DNA of 56,602 nt from Bacteroidota bacterium (GTDB taxonomy: Bacteria; Bacteroidota; Bacteroidia; Bacteroidales; FEN-979). The notes beneath the pieces are model-generated. The model worked only from the letters and a program-made list of their open reading frames with translations, was not told where the DNA came from and searched no databases. This document shows positions 24,882 to 34,064 of the stretch, in pieces. The stretch is taken from contig JAPLDK010000004.1 in the NCBI GenBank assembly GCA_026391775.1, positions 1 to 56,602 of the forward strand, given 5' to 3'. A program made the position numbers and the translations under genes. How positions within the stretch are numbered: the first letter of the stretch is position 1; the number at the start of each line of letters is the position of its first letter.

Positions 24882-25712
24882 TCAGAGGTCTTTTCTATTC
24901 ATTACCCAAAAAACAATCCCTGTCATGATCACGGCATAGCCAATGGGGATGAGGCATGCGACAAAACTTACATGATCCTGCAAATTCAATCCCATCAGTT
25001 TTTTCAGCATGGGGATAGCTGGGTATTCGGTCAGGCGGATCACCGAATTTACAGGCAGATAAGTGTAAATAGTATTCTTAAACATGAAAGGGGCCCGCAG
25101 GAAAAAGTAGATTACCGGCTCGATGATCAGTGAATATAATGTGAAAATAGCGATTGCAAGGCCTGTGTTCCTTAGTATAAAACCACAGAAGAAAGCATAC
25201 ACCATATAACAAATCAGGCTGATAAAGAACCCCATCATAAAGGGAACACCTTTTGAGAAAAAGTCAACCTCGTTGAATCCCGAATGTGACAAACCTATAA
25301 AAAATGCCCCTGCTGCAAGAATAACGGTCATGACCCCTGCCATTAAGAGAATTATAAGCAGTTTGGAAATCAGGAATTCGGTCTTGCTCATGCCGTTGAT
25401 CACATTCTGTCTGATGGTTTTATAGGTAAATTCATTGGCGATCAGGATGATCATGATGATAGCCGGGAATATCAGAACATATCTGATACTGGCGAAGAAC
25501 GTCACATTTTGCCATACATCGGGAAAATAATAGATTGCGACATGGGGAAAAGGGATTGGCATCCGGCTGTTGATGTTATTCACCATATGGTTGATCATGA
25601 ATTCGGCGAGCAGGATCCCTGCAGCGAGAAAAACAAAGTACAAGCTTATAAGGATCCAGAAGACCTTATATGACCTGATTTTTTTGAATTCTATCCTGAG
25701 CAGTTTGATCAT
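24882..25712 (-). CDS. ABC-2 type transporter permease
   Basis: The 276-residue protein has six predicted membrane helices. One is near the N-terminus (about 15-35), followed by a periplasmic loop with a conserved YYFPDVW-like patch. The others lie at about 78-95, 115-140, 155-180, 185-205 and 245-270. The layout is that of ABC-2 permeases with unassigned substrates. The start overlaps the stop of the ATPase gene by 4 nt, so the two form one exporter. The substrate cannot be deduced. It is convergent with the VWA-like gene. Confidence 0.88.
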   Translation of the reverse strand: MIKLLRIEFKKIRSYKVFWILISLYFVFLAAGILLAEFMINHMVNNINSRMPIPFPHVAIYYFPDVWQNVTFFASIRYVLIFPAIIMIILIANEFTYKTIRQNVINGMSKTEFLISKLLIILLMAGVMTVILAAGAFFIGLSHSGFNEVDFFSKGVPFMMGFFISLICYMVYAFFCGFILRNTGLAIAIFTLYSLIIEPVIYFFLRAPFMFKNTIYTYLPVNSVIRLTEYPAIPMLKKLMGLNLQDHVSFVACLIPIGYAVIMTGIVFWVMNRKDL

Positions 25713-26605
25713 GGAGTGTCCTGTAAAAGTTCAAGAAAATGTTGTTCGAGGCTGCGTTTTTTCTCTGACAAATGACTCAGCACGATGCCCTTCTGGTAAA
25801 GAAAGGCGTTAACTTCGGAGGTTTTCACCGTACTGCTGAAATGCACCTGTATGATTCCATCTGTTTCCGTTATTGAACTGAAGCCCGGAAGTTCCGGTAC
25901 GGCAGTTTTAAGCAGGTGCATATCCGCAGCGGCCATTTCAATGGAATCCGAAACGGAAAGTACTTCTTTAACATCCCCGCTGAATAGCATGACGCCGTTG
26001 CGGAGGACCAGTACATAAGTGCAGATCTTCTGAACTTCATCGAGAAGATGGGAGGCCAGGAGAATGGTAGTGCCCCGCGAAGCAACAAGTGCTATCAGCT
26101 CCCTGATCTGGGCGATACCCTGGGGATCGAGTCCGTTCGTGGGTTCGTCAAGGATTAGCACCTCGGGTTTCCCAAGCAGGGCCGAAGCTATGGCTAGCCT
26201 CTGACGCATACCGAATGAGAAGGTCCTGAATTTTGAAAACCTTCGTTCATACAGACTTGCAAGCTGGAGCACTTCATCGATGTCGTCGTATGGTTTGTCC
26301 TTAATATCGGCCACAATTTGAAGATTTGTAACCGCATCCAGATATGGAAAGAAATTGGGGCTTTCAATAACAGAGCCTATTCGCTTTCTGCTTTCCTTGG
26401 AAGGGGGTTGCCCGAACCAGCTGAACTCCCCTTTATCGGGGGGGATGAGGCCGAGCAGCATGCTCAGGGTAGTGGTCTTGCCACTGCCATTGGGCCCCAG
26501 TATGCCGAAAACCTGGCCTTTCCCGACCTTGAAGGATAGCTGGTTAACAGCTTTGATTTTACCAAAACTTTTTGATAATTGGTCAACTTGAAGAATGCTT
26601 TCCAC
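25709..26605 (-). CDS. ABC transporter ATP-binding protein
   Basis: The 298-residue protein contains Walker A GPNGSGKTTTL (about 38-48), a signature-like SFGMRQRLAIASALLG, Walker B VLILDEPTNGLDP and the switch His in LLASHLLDE. The C-terminal 80 residues form the accessory domain seen in CcmA/NatA-type exporters. It forms a two-gene operon with the downstream permease. No adjacent periplasmic adaptor is present. Confidence 0.93.
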   Translation of the reverse strand: MESILQVDQLSKSFGKIKAVNQLSFKVGKGQVFGILGPNGSGKTTTLSMLLGLIPPDKGEFSWFGQPPSKESRKRIGSVIESPNFFPYLDAVTNLQIVADIKDKPYDDIDEVLQLASLYERRFSKFRTFSFGMRQRLAIASALLGKPEVLILDEPTNGLDPQGIAQIRELIALVASRGTTILLASHLLDEVQKICTYVLVLRNGVMLFSGDVKEVLSVSDSIEMAAADMHLLKTAVPELPGFSSITETDGIIQVHFSSTVKTSEVNAFLYQKGIVLSHLSEKKRSLEQHFLELLQDTP

Positions 26606-26661
26606 CAGGATAGAATTAAAACTATGGTTTTTAGACGAGCCAGCAGCAGTTTTGTTACAAA

Positions 26662-27372
26662 CTAATAACGGTAAAGCATAAATACAGTTGGGCTTTTATC
26701 AGGAGCGAACTTCATTTGTCTCCAATCCCTGACTGAATACACTGATATCTTCTCTGAAGCGCCGGTAAGGCCTATCCCTAACCCCAGCATTGTATTGTCT
26801 TTGCAGCTTTGAAGGATGGCCTGGAAAACCTGTTCGTTCCGGTAAGGTGTCTCAATGAAAATCTGGGTTTGCTTTTTATCACCAGCCGCTTTTTCAATTT
26901 CTTTCAGCCGTCTTACACGCATTTGTTTATCTACGGGAAGGTATCCGAGAAAAGCAAAATTCTGACCGCTGAACCCGGATGCCATAAGTGATAATAGTAT
27001 AGAGGATGGCCCCGTAAGCGGTTTTACAGTAATTGCGTTTTCATGGGCAATCCTCACTATCTCTGAGCCGGGATCAGCTATGCATGGGCTGCCGGCTTCC
27101 GACAGCAGACCAATGTCCGTCCCTTCGTCTGTGACTTTAAGATATTCTTCGAAAGAGGGCAGGGGAGAATGTTCGTTATAAACACAAAAAGTGACTTCAT
27201 CGAAATTGCGTGTATATCCTGCTTTTCTCAGGAATCTCCTGGCTGTTTTCAGTTCCTCAACGATAAAACAGTTAAGACTGCGGATGACCGTCAGGGTTCC
27301 TTCCGGCAGAACTTCTTCAACAGGCCGATCGCTCAGGACAGAAGGTATCAGGTAAAGCACTCCGGGTTTCAT
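26662..27372 (-). CDS. RsmI-like SAM-dependent methyltransferase
   Basis: The protein has 236 residues from the preferred start and belongs to the tetrapyrrole-methylase fold family. It has GVLYLIPS at the start, SEAGSPCIADPG in the middle, GPSSILLSLMASG and IFIETPYRN. RsmI 2'-O-methylates C1402 of 16S rRNA. The Bacteroidota version is shorter than the 286-residue E. coli enzyme, so the precise target is less certain. A longer frame starts at 27402 inside the dehydratase gene. The ATG at 27372 follows that gene's TAG by one base (TAGTATG), ideal for translational coupling. Confidence 0.8.
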   Translation of the reverse strand: MKPGVLYLIPSVLSDRPVEEVLPEGTLTVIRSLNCFIVEELKTARRFLRKAGYTRNFDEVTFCVYNEHSPLPSFEEYLKVTDEGTDIGLLSEAGSPCIADPGSEIVRIAHENAITVKPLTGPSSILLSLMASGFSGQNFAFLGYLPVDKQMRVRRLKEIEKAAGDKKQTQIFIETPYRNEQVFQAILQSCKDNTMLGLGIGLTGASEKISVYSVRDWRQMKFAPDKSPTVFMLYRY

Positions 27373-27373
27373 A

Positions 27374-28324
27374 CTACCAGGGTAAGTTGTTAAGATCGAC
27401 ATTACCTCCCGATAAAATCAGGCCGACCCGCTTGCCTTCAATGTTTATCTTATTTTCCATAATTGCGGCCAAGGGCACTGCTGATGAGGTCTCCACTATA
27501 ATCTTCATCCTTTCCCATATGAATTTCATTGCTTTTACAATGCTTTTCTCGCTTACGGTGACAATATCACTTACATGTTTCTGGATGACCGGGAACGTCA
27601 GGCTGCCGAGTGAGGTTCTCAAACCGTCGGCAATAGTCCGGGGGTTGACCGATGGGACGAAAGTCCCTGAAACAAATGACCTGTAGGCATCGTCAGCCTG
27701 AGCAGGTTCGGCTGCGATCACTTTGGTCCCCGGTGCAAAGTAAAACGCCGAAAGCGCTGTCCCGCTAAGCAGTCCACCGCCGCCTACAGGTACAATTATG
27801 ATGTCAAGGGATTGAATTTCTTCAATAAGTTCAAGGGCTGATGTGGCCTGACCTGCAATGATACGGGTGTCGTTGTATGGATGTATCTCTACTGCGCCGG
27901 TTTCCTCAATGACTTTCAGAAGGGTTGTTTCACGGGACGAGAGTGTGGGTTCACAAAACGTGATCCTGCCTCCATAGCCTTTTACTGCAGCAACCTTAAC
28001 GGGCGATGAATTGGAAGGCATCACAATATAAGCATTTGCTCCGGCAAGGGCTGCGGCCCATGCAAGTGCCTGGGCATGATTACCACTGGAATGTGTTGCA
28101 ACACCTTTATTTATTGAATCCTGGTCAAGGCTTCTTACCGCATTAGTCGCCCCTCTTGCTTTAAAGGCGCCAACTTTCTGAAAATTTTCGCATTTAAAGA
28201 ATATACTTGCACGGAACATCCTGTCAATTGTGGCAGATGTAAGAACCGGTGTGTAGTTGATGAAAGGACTTATTCGTTCGTGAGCTGCCCTTATATGCCC
28301 TTCAGTGGGAAAATTCATTGTCAT
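27374..28324 (-). CDS. PLP-dependent serine/threonine dehydratase (or racemase)
   Basis: The 316-residue protein has a fold-type II PLP domain only, without the regulatory ACT domains of biosynthetic IlvA. The Schiff-base lysine is in GAFKARGA (about 53), SSGNHAQALA binds the phosphate/substrate, and VPVGGGGLLSG is the glycine-rich phosphate loop. This compact form covers catabolic threonine dehydratase, serine racemase and hydroxyaspartate ammonia-lyase, which sequence alone does not separate. The start overlaps the phosphatase stop by 4 nt (ATGA). The RsmI-like gene follows directly. Confidence 0.88.
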   Translation of the reverse strand: MTMNFPTEGHIRAAHERISPFINYTPVLTSATIDRMFRASIFFKCENFQKVGAFKARGATNAVRSLDQDSINKGVATHSSGNHAQALAWAAALAGANAYIVMPSNSSPVKVAAVKGYGGRITFCEPTLSSRETTLLKVIEETGAVEIHPYNDTRIIAGQATSALELIEEIQSLDIIIVPVGGGGLLSGTALSAFYFAPGTKVIAAEPAQADDAYRSFVSGTFVPSVNPRTIADGLRTSLGSLTFPVIQKHVSDIVTVSEKSIVKAMKFIWERMKIIVETSSAVPLAAIMENKINIEGKRVGLILSGGNVDLNNLPW

Positions 28325-28797
28325 TTTGTATCTTCTTTACCGGGCCCTGTCATTTCAATTAAGCTGTCACAGGCAGCATCAAGTTGTTTGTAAGTCCTTT
28401 CAAAAGCCTGTAAGTCGTGGTACCAGGGATCATCAACCGGCAAATTTTTGCCGGGATAAATGATGTTAAGTAAATAGTCAACTTTGGTCATATCCCCTGC
28501 AGACCTGGCCATTCTTGAAACACTGTAATAATGGGAGGAATCCATCACATAAATGCGGTCAAAATCGTCAAAATCCTGTTTCCTGAAGAGCCTGGCAACA
28601 TGCCTGGAGATATCGATGCCATATTTTCCGCAAACAGCCTGAGCCCTTTTATCGGGATTGTCGCCAACATGAAATGATTCAAATCCGCATGAGTCGGTTT
28701 CAACTTTAATGCCGGCATTACCGAACTTGTTCCTGAGAATACCTTCAGCCATGGGCGACCGGCAAATATTGCCGGTGCAGACAAACAGGATTTTCAT
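28321..28797 (-). CDS. Low-molecular-weight protein-tyrosine phosphatase
   Basis: The protein has 158 residues from the preferred start. The P-loop VCTGNICRSP (CX5RS) is at residues 6-15 and the general acid lies in DDPWY near residue 120. These enzymes remove phosphate from tyrosine, and some act on arginine phosphate. A longer frame begins at 28842, inside dnaA, but the ATG at 28797 gives the standard N-terminus MKILFVC and lies 13 nt after the dnaA stop. The dnaA-phosphatase order is common in Bacteroidota. Confidence 0.9.
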   Translation of the reverse strand: MKILFVCTGNICRSPMAEGILRNKFGNAGIKVETDSCGFESFHVGDNPDKRAQAVCGKYGIDISRHVARLFRKQDFDDFDRIYVMDSSHYYSVSRMARSAGDMTKVDYLLNIIYPGKNLPVDDPWYHDLQAFERTYKQLDAACDSLIEMTGPGKEDTK

Positions 28798-28810
28798 GAG
28801 AAATAAAACG

Positions 28811-30247
28811 TTATAGTTTGATGCGCTTGTCAAGTTCTTCAACGAACTGCCGGAACTGCTTATCGGTTTCTACAAGATTGTTTACAGTACGGCAGGCATG
28901 CAGTACTGTTGCATGGTCCTTGTTCCCGCAATGGAGGCCGATGCTGGCAAGTGAAGATTTGGTGTGCTTTTTCGAAAAATACATGGAAAGCTGCCTGGCC
29001 TGGACGATCTCTCGTTTGCGGGTCTTGGAATGGATCATTTCAACAGGGATATTGAAATAATCGCATACAACCTTCTGAATGTAATCAATTGAGATCTCCC
29101 TGGAAGTATTCTTGACAAACTTGTCGATCATCTGCTTTGCCAGTTCAAGTGTGATGGTCTTCTTGTTAAGTGATGACTGGGCCAGCAGGGAGATAAGGGC
29201 TCCTTCGAGTTCCCTTACATTGGTGTTAATGCTGTAGGCAAGGTATTCCACAACCTCGGGAGGTACAATGATACCGTCATTGTATAATTTCTTCTGAAGG
29301 ATGGCAATACGGGTTTCCAGATCGGGAACCTGCAGATCGGCCGACAATCCCCATTTGAACCGGGAAAGAAGGCGGGGTTCAATGCCTTTCATCTCAACAG
29401 GAGGTTTGTCGGACGTAAGTACAATCTGGTTGCTCTTCTGATGGAGATGATTAAAGATGTGGAAAAAGACATCCTGGGTTTTTTCTTTGCCGGCCAGATT
29501 ATGGATGTCATCAATGATCAAAATATCGATTATCTGGTAGAAATGAATAAAATCGTTTTGATTATTATTCTTAACAGAGTCGATAAACTGGTTGATAAAC
29601 TGGTCAGTGGTTACGTACAGAACAGTCTTCTCGGGAAAACTGTTCTTCACTTGAAGCCCAATGGCATGGGAGAGGTGGGTTTTCCCAAGACCTGTGTTAC
29701 TATATAACAGGAGTGGGTTAAAGGCGGTTTTTCCAGGGTTGCTGGCGACTGCGAAACCGGCAGACCTTGCCAGGCGGTTACAGTCGCCTTCAATAAAATT
29801 TTCAAAAGAATAACTTTCGATAAGCTGGGAGTTCACTTTGATCTTCTTTAATCCCGGTATAATAAAAGGATTCGGGATCTCTTTCGAACTTCCCCTGTTG
29901 AGATCAATAGGCATGGATACCGCAGGATTGAATGTAGCCTTTTTCTCCGAGGTAGGGACATTTATAGTGAAGGGACCGGGATCCGCTTCTGAATTGTCAA
30001 CGATTATACTGTATTCCAACCGGCCTTTGTCTCCAAGTTCTTTTTTTATAGTCTTTTTGAGTAATCCAATGTAGTGTTCCTCAAGCCATTCATAAAAAAA
30101 CTGGCTGGGAACCTGGATCGTCAACACATAATCTTTTAGTTTAAGAGGCTTAATCGGAAGGAACCATGTTTTAAAGCTTTGATAGTTGATATTGTCCTTG
30201 ATGACCTTAAGGCAATTTTCCCAAACTTCAACAACGTTCTTTTCCAT
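28811..30247 (-). CDS. dnaA: Chromosomal replication initiator protein DnaA
   Basis: The 478-residue protein is complete. Domain I spans about 1-90. A variable linker with the FNPAVSMPIDLN region follows. The AAA+ domain carries SNTGLGKTHLSHAIG (Walker A, about 183-197) and ILIIDDIHNL (Walker B), and ends with an arginine-finger segment. Domain IV includes the DnaA-box binding signature GNKDHATVLHACRTV near residues 445-460. The next gene is a phosphatase 13 nt downstream. The 383 nt upstream is AT-rich and non-coding, but I do not see a set of TTATCCACA boxes, so the origin may lie elsewhere. Confidence 0.97.
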   Translation of the reverse strand: MEKNVVEVWENCLKVIKDNINYQSFKTWFLPIKPLKLKDYVLTIQVPSQFFYEWLEEHYIGLLKKTIKKELGDKGRLEYSIIVDNSEADPGPFTINVPTSEKKATFNPAVSMPIDLNRGSSKEIPNPFIIPGLKKIKVNSQLIESYSFENFIEGDCNRLARSAGFAVASNPGKTAFNPLLLYSNTGLGKTHLSHAIGLQVKNSFPEKTVLYVTTDQFINQFIDSVKNNNQNDFIHFYQIIDILIIDDIHNLAGKEKTQDVFFHIFNHLHQKSNQIVLTSDKPPVEMKGIEPRLLSRFKWGLSADLQVPDLETRIAILQKKLYNDGIIVPPEVVEYLAYSINTNVRELEGALISLLAQSSLNKKTITLELAKQMIDKFVKNTSREISIDYIQKVVCDYFNIPVEMIHSKTRKREIVQARQLSMYFSKKHTKSSLASIGLHCGNKDHATVLHACRTVNNLVETDKQFRQFVEELDKRIKL

Positions 30248-30630
30248 TAATTCAATTTACCTTGAATGGTTTTTGTAATTTTTTTTAAGTCGTTATATCT
30301 CAAGGTGTTGGATTTTAACCGCAAGTTTAAAATCCTTAAGAGAGGCATACTTGATTCGATTAACAAAATTGATGAAAAAAAGTTTATAAAAAAATTATTT
30401 AAACCTTGATTTTTATAAATTTTTAACTATGAAATATAAGTTTTGATTCATCTAAAACTCCCGTTAATTCTGATAGTTGGTTAATCTTCAGAGCATTGTT
30501 CGCATGCTTTGGAATGTTAATTCATGTTCTTTGGAATGATTCTAAATTTCATTATCATTCTCTTCCAAACACTTAGCAAAATCAATGGTTTTATTAATTA
30601 TAAAACAGACTGATTATAAATGTAATTTAT
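30248..30630. other. AT-rich non-coding region upstream of dnaA
   Basis: No gene is visible. The part at about 30370-30440 is almost pure A/T. CATGCTTTGGAATG (from 30503) is repeated with small changes at 30523 (CATGTTCTTTGGAATG), a 20-bp period. GAATGAT (30534-30540) and ATCATTC (30554-30560) form an inverted repeat. Only one weak DnaA-box-like sequence (TTATTCACT, 30628-30636) is seen. The region may hold the dnaA promoter and a regulatory site; an origin is not demonstrated. Confidence 0.5.
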
Positions 30631-31251
30631 TCACTGATCAAGCGTATCGACTGATGTAGATATGTTACGGATTCTCATAAATCGCTTCAACACCTTGTCC
30701 ACCTTGCTTTTTCGAACTGCGAGAGTCAGCCTGCATTCATTGTCAAAATTCTGATCAACAAGTTCAAGTTCCTCTTCCTTCTGTATTCTCATTACATCGT
30801 TCATGTTTTCATAGCGAAAGGTTACAATCAAATTACGTAGAATCACTTTTTCGGTTTTCCCTGAATTATCAAGGGCTTCCGATGCAGTCTGCCTGTATGC
30901 CTGGATCAGGCCGGGAATACCGAGTTTGGTTCCCCCGAAATACCTTACTACAATTACAAGGGTGTCTGAAACAGATTTGGAAAGCAGTTGTCCGTAAATA
31001 GGTCTTCCGGCAGACCCCGAAGGTTCTCCGTCATCATTGAATCGGTATGTCTCCTGAAGGGGGCCTAGGCAATATGCGAAACAATGATGATTTGCATCAT
31101 GGTATCTTTTACGGATACTCCCCAGTATTTCCCTGACCTCGGTTTCAGAACCGACAGGAAATGCAAGACCTATGAATTTACTTGCTTTTTCGCGGTAAAT
31201 AGCTTCTCCTTTACGGGCAACTGAGAAATAGGTATCGGAGGTTTCACTCAT
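30631..31251 (-). CDS. YigZ/IMPACT family protein
   Basis: The 206-residue protein has an N-terminal IMPACT (UPF0029) domain with the family motifs DDGEPSGSAGRPI and VVRYFGGTKLGIPGLIQAYR (residues about 73-120), and a C-terminal DUF1949-like ferredoxin domain. Relatives are thought to act in translation regulation or as peptidase-like factors, but no reaction is established. It is transcribed alone and diverges from prmC. Confidence 0.9.
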   Translation of the reverse strand: MSETSDTYFSVARKGEAIYREKASKFIGLAFPVGSETEVREILGSIRKRYHDANHHCFAYCLGPLQETYRFNDDGEPSGSAGRPIYGQLLSKSVSDTLVIVVRYFGGTKLGIPGLIQAYRQTASEALDNSGKTEKVILRNLIVTFRYENMNDVMRIQKEEELELVDQNFDNECRLTLAVRKSKVDKVLKRFMRIRNISTSVDTLDQ

Positions 31252-31320
31252 ACTGCTAAGGTAAGGTTTTAGGAACGAACAATCGCATTACTTCCTTCAA
31301 TTTTATATTAATTTAGGGGC

Positions 31321-32205
31321 ATGAAAAAGGCTGATCATACTGTCAACGATATTCGCAGGTCATTTCTCACGGGCTTGAAGGATTTGTATGATGCTGATGA
31401 GATAAACAGTATCCTTTATTTATTGTTTGAAGAATTCCTTGGATGGACTAAACCGAAACTGCACGTGGAACCTGGGGCCAGACTTTGCGAAGCTGATTCG
31501 AAAAGGTTTTCGGTTGCCCTGGTACGGCTGTCCAATAATTGTCCCGTGCAATATATTTTGGGCAAAGCCGACTTTAACGGGCTCACAGTCTTTGTTAATC
31601 CATCTGTTCTTATTCCCAGGCCAGAGACAGCCGAGCTGGCAACCATGCTTGCACAGGATATGAAAACCCTTGATCCGGATGGTTTTTCAGCCCTGGATAT
31701 AGGCACCGGCTCTGGTTGTATAGCAATATATCTTAAAAAACAATTTCCTGCCATCTGTATTCATGGAACTGATATCTCGGAGGAAGCCCTTTCCACCGCC
31801 CGTTCAAATGCAATTCTGCACAATGCGGAAATTGAGTTCTACCGGGCTGATATTCTGAAGGGCACCGCTGCCATGCCGAAGTATGAGTACAATCTCATTA
31901 TAAGCAACCCGCCCTATGTTACCATGAAAGAAAGGGAAGAAATATTGAGGAATGTAAAAGATTATGAACCGTTTTCAGCCTTGTTTGTTCCCGATGCAGA
32001 CCCTTTGGTGTATTACAGGGCAATTACGCAGTACGCACAAACAGGCCTTGCCGGAAAAGGCATGTTGTATCTCGAGATAAACGAAGCATTCGGAAATGAG
32101 CTGAAGGAACTGTTGTGTTCAACTGGATTCTCGGATGTGAGCTTACTGAAGGATTTCCGGGGAAGGGATCGCTTTCTCAAAGCTGTATTCAGAAGCCGTT
32201 CATGA
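31321..32205 (+). CDS. prmC: Release factor glutamine N5-methyltransferase PrmC
   Basis: PrmC methylates the glutamine of the GGQ motif in peptide chain release factors RF1 and RF2. The 294-residue protein has an N-terminal helical substrate domain, the SAM-binding ALDIGTGSGCIAIY motif (about 122-135) and the catalytic NPPYV motif (about 195-199). Full length and intact. Its last 17 nt overlap the convergent DUF3298 gene. Confidence 0.94.
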   Translation: MKKADHTVNDIRRSFLTGLKDLYDADEINSILYLLFEEFLGWTKPKLHVEPGARLCEADSKRFSVALVRLSNNCPVQYILGKADFNGLTVFVNPSVLIPRPETAELATMLAQDMKTLDPDGFSALDIGTGSGCIAIYLKKQFPAICIHGTDISEEALSTARSNAILHNAEIEFYRADILKGTAAMPKYEYNLIISNPPYVTMKEREEILRNVKDYEPFSALFVPDADPLVYYRAITQYAQTGLAGKGMLYLEINEAFGNELKELLCSTGFSDVSLLKDFRGRDRFLKAVFRSRS

Positions 32206-33316
32206 AGGGATGGATAAGACCCCTTACCTCATCCGCAGTAAGAAAAATATCAGTGGCTCCAAATGAATACGGGGCAATATCATAATGGTTATACAGAAAT
32301 CCAATGCCCTCGGGGGTCAGATAAAAATTCTCATTCGGCTGGATCTCCCCGGCAAAATATCCGTTGTCGGATAGTTTCTGGCTTTCGGGGATTTTATTCA
32401 TCATTTTTAATTTTCTTGTCAGAAGCCTGGAGATGTCCTGTTTCCTTCCTTCGGCTAGTAAATCTTCAAGTTTCAGGACCTTGCCCGTTTTAAGGTCGAC
32501 ATTAGTGAAATCAAAATTTTCCAGGCCATGCGCGCCCCCGGTAAATGCATAGCTGAGAATATAAAAGCTCAGAATGTAATTTTCATTACATACAATATGC
32601 ATGAACCTGAGAAGCTCCCAGTTCAGGGCAGCCACATCCGGCATCTGTTTGTACAGGTCTTGATTTCCTGAAAGGTAGTCCTGTTTAAAGACTCTGAAAT
32701 TCCCGCTCAGTATACTGTCGGGAATACTCCCTGTGTAAGCTGAGTTGTTAAACGCTTTCAGCATGATCTTCCTTAAAGTATCGGAGATGATCGCATTTCC
32801 GGATTCCATCGGGGCCAGTAAAGCCATCCGGATAGCTCCTGCCGGGCTTTTAGGCTTTTTAACCAGGTTGACCGACTGCTGCTGGAAATACACATTAAAC
32901 TGAACGCTTCCGGCTTTATATATCTCAGACAGCTCAAAACGCAATGCCTTGCTTTCTTTGCTTTCCACACAATCGCCCCTGAGTGTGCCGGTGTTGAGGA
33001 GTTGTCCCTTTAAATATGGGAATTCATTGCCAAAGGGGCTAAGTTGAAAATTTCCTTTGGCGTCCATCCTGCCCGAAAAATCATACGGTTTGCCTGATTC
33101 AAGTTTGCCTAACGCAAACTGGTTACCCGGCGAGGAGAAAGAACAGTTGGCATACAGGCTGTCGTTAAGCTTTACCAGGTTTACATTCACCTTGATATTT
33201 TTACTTATGGTCCCGCATAGGTGCCAATAAGCCTTTTTAGGGATACTCATTTGGGCTTCAGTTCCGGACAGGAGACAAAAACCAATGAAGGTCAGGAAAT
33301 ATTTATGGAGTTTCAT
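32189..33316 (-). CDS. Secreted DUF3298-domain protein
   Basis: The 375-residue protein starts with a signal peptide (KYFLTFIGFCLLSGTEAQ, cleavage near residue 22). The C-terminal 110 residues match the DUF3298/RsiV-type domain: FTGGAHGLENFDF, then FYLTPEGIGFLYNHYDIAPYS. RsiV relatives sense lysozyme, but this protein has no membrane anchor or sigma-factor-binding segment, so it is probably a free periplasmic protein of unknown role. The start overlaps the yggS stop by 4 nt, making a two-gene unit. The 3' end overlaps prmC tail to tail. Confidence 0.78.
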   Translation of the reverse strand: MKLHKYFLTFIGFCLLSGTEAQMSIPKKAYWHLCGTISKNIKVNVNLVKLNDSLYANCSFSSPGNQFALGKLESGKPYDFSGRMDAKGNFQLSPFGNEFPYLKGQLLNTGTLRGDCVESKESKALRFELSEIYKAGSVQFNVYFQQQSVNLVKKPKSPAGAIRMALLAPMESGNAIISDTLRKIMLKAFNNSAYTGSIPDSILSGNFRVFKQDYLSGNQDLYKQMPDVAALNWELLRFMHIVCNENYILSFYILSYAFTGGAHGLENFDFTNVDLKTGKVLKLEDLLAEGRKQDISRLLTRKLKMMNKIPESQKLSDNGYFAGEIQPNENFYLTPEGIGFLYNHYDIAPYSFGATDIFLTADEVRGLIHPFMNGF

Positions 33317-34002
33317 GCTACAGGATTTAATGGTTTAAGCCTCTCACCAAAAATGGCAGTGCCTATTCTGATCATAGTACTTCCTTCTTCAATTGCAAGC
33401 CCGTAATCGCCCGACATACCCATTGAAAGTTCATTGAATTCAGTATCATGCGGGAAAAATTTTGTCTTGATCTTCATAAAATTGTCCCTGAGGCTCCTGA
33501 ATTCCTGTCTCACGAGACCTTCATTGTCGGTAAAAGTAGCCATTCCCATGAGCCCATGAATCCGGATATGGCTCATGGTCTTAAAGTCAGGAGAACCCAG
33601 TATCTGGAAAATTTCCTGCAGGTCGAGACCGAACTTTGTCTCTTCAGTCGCGATATGCATCTGAAGCAGGCAGGTGACCATGCGATCTATTCTTCCAGCC
33701 TCCTTATCAACCTCTTTTAGCAGCTTCAGGCTGTCGATACTGTGGATCATGTGGATGAAGGGCACTATCAACCTCACTTTGTTGGTCTGAAGATGACCAA
33801 TGAAATGCCAGCGGATATCGGCAGGCAGGGCAGAAGCCTTGGAAGTAAGCTCCTGCACCTTGTTTTCACCAAAAGCCCTGTGGCCGGCCGAATATACTTC
33901 CTTGATGGTTTCGGGGCCCTGGGTTTTTGAAACAACAATCACCTGTACGTATGGTGGAATGCTACGATATAGCAATTCAAGATTTTCCCTGATATTCATC
34001 AT
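33313..34002 (-). CDS. yggS: YggS/PLPBP family PLP-binding protein
   Basis: From the preferred start the protein has 229 residues. Family features are VVVSKTQ (PLP lysine, about 25), HRAFGENKVQEL, WHFIGHLQTNK and the phosphate-binding LSMGMSGDYGLAIEEGST. YggS proteins control PLP availability and amino acid homeostasis and have no known catalytic activity. The longest frame starts at 34050, but a -7 box (TACTTTTG, 34024-34017 on the minus strand) lies inside that extension. The paired ATGs at 34002 and 33999 are therefore the likely starts. Confidence 0.92.
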   Translation of the reverse strand: MMNIRENLELLYRSIPPYVQVIVVSKTQGPETIKEVYSAGHRAFGENKVQELTSKASALPADIRWHFIGHLQTNKVRLIVPFIHMIHSIDSLKLLKEVDKEAGRIDRMVTCLLQMHIATEETKFGLDLQEIFQILGSPDFKTMSHIRIHGLMGMATFTDNEGLVRQEFRSLRDNFMKIKTKFFPHDTEFNELSMGMSGDYGLAIEEGSTMIRIGTAIFGERLKPLNPVA

Positions 34003-34016
34003 GTAAGAGAATGTAA

Positions 34017-34059
34017 CAAAAGTAGTAATTTGTGCGTTTCTTTCATTCACTTACCTTTG
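34017..34059. promoter_or_regulatory. Divergent promoters of yggS and the LTA-synthase-like gene
   Basis: On the plus strand, TTTG (34029-34032), a 19-nt spacer and TACCTTTG (34052-34059) make a consensus promoter. On the minus strand TACTTTTG (34024-34017) is a -7 match for yggS. The plus ATG at 34065 is only 5 nt after the -7 box, so that transcript may be nearly leaderless. The two transcripts share one short control region. Confidence 0.6.
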
Positions 34060-34064
34060 CCCTC

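Noticed and set aside
24860..24883. Terminator between the VWA-like gene and the ABC permease
   Set aside because: A short TGATCC/GGATCA inverted repeat exists, but it has no T-run and it runs into the permease stop codon.
30248..30630. Chromosomal origin upstream of dnaA
   Set aside because: No cluster of TTATCCACA-like boxes is present; only one weak match was found, so an origin call is not supported.
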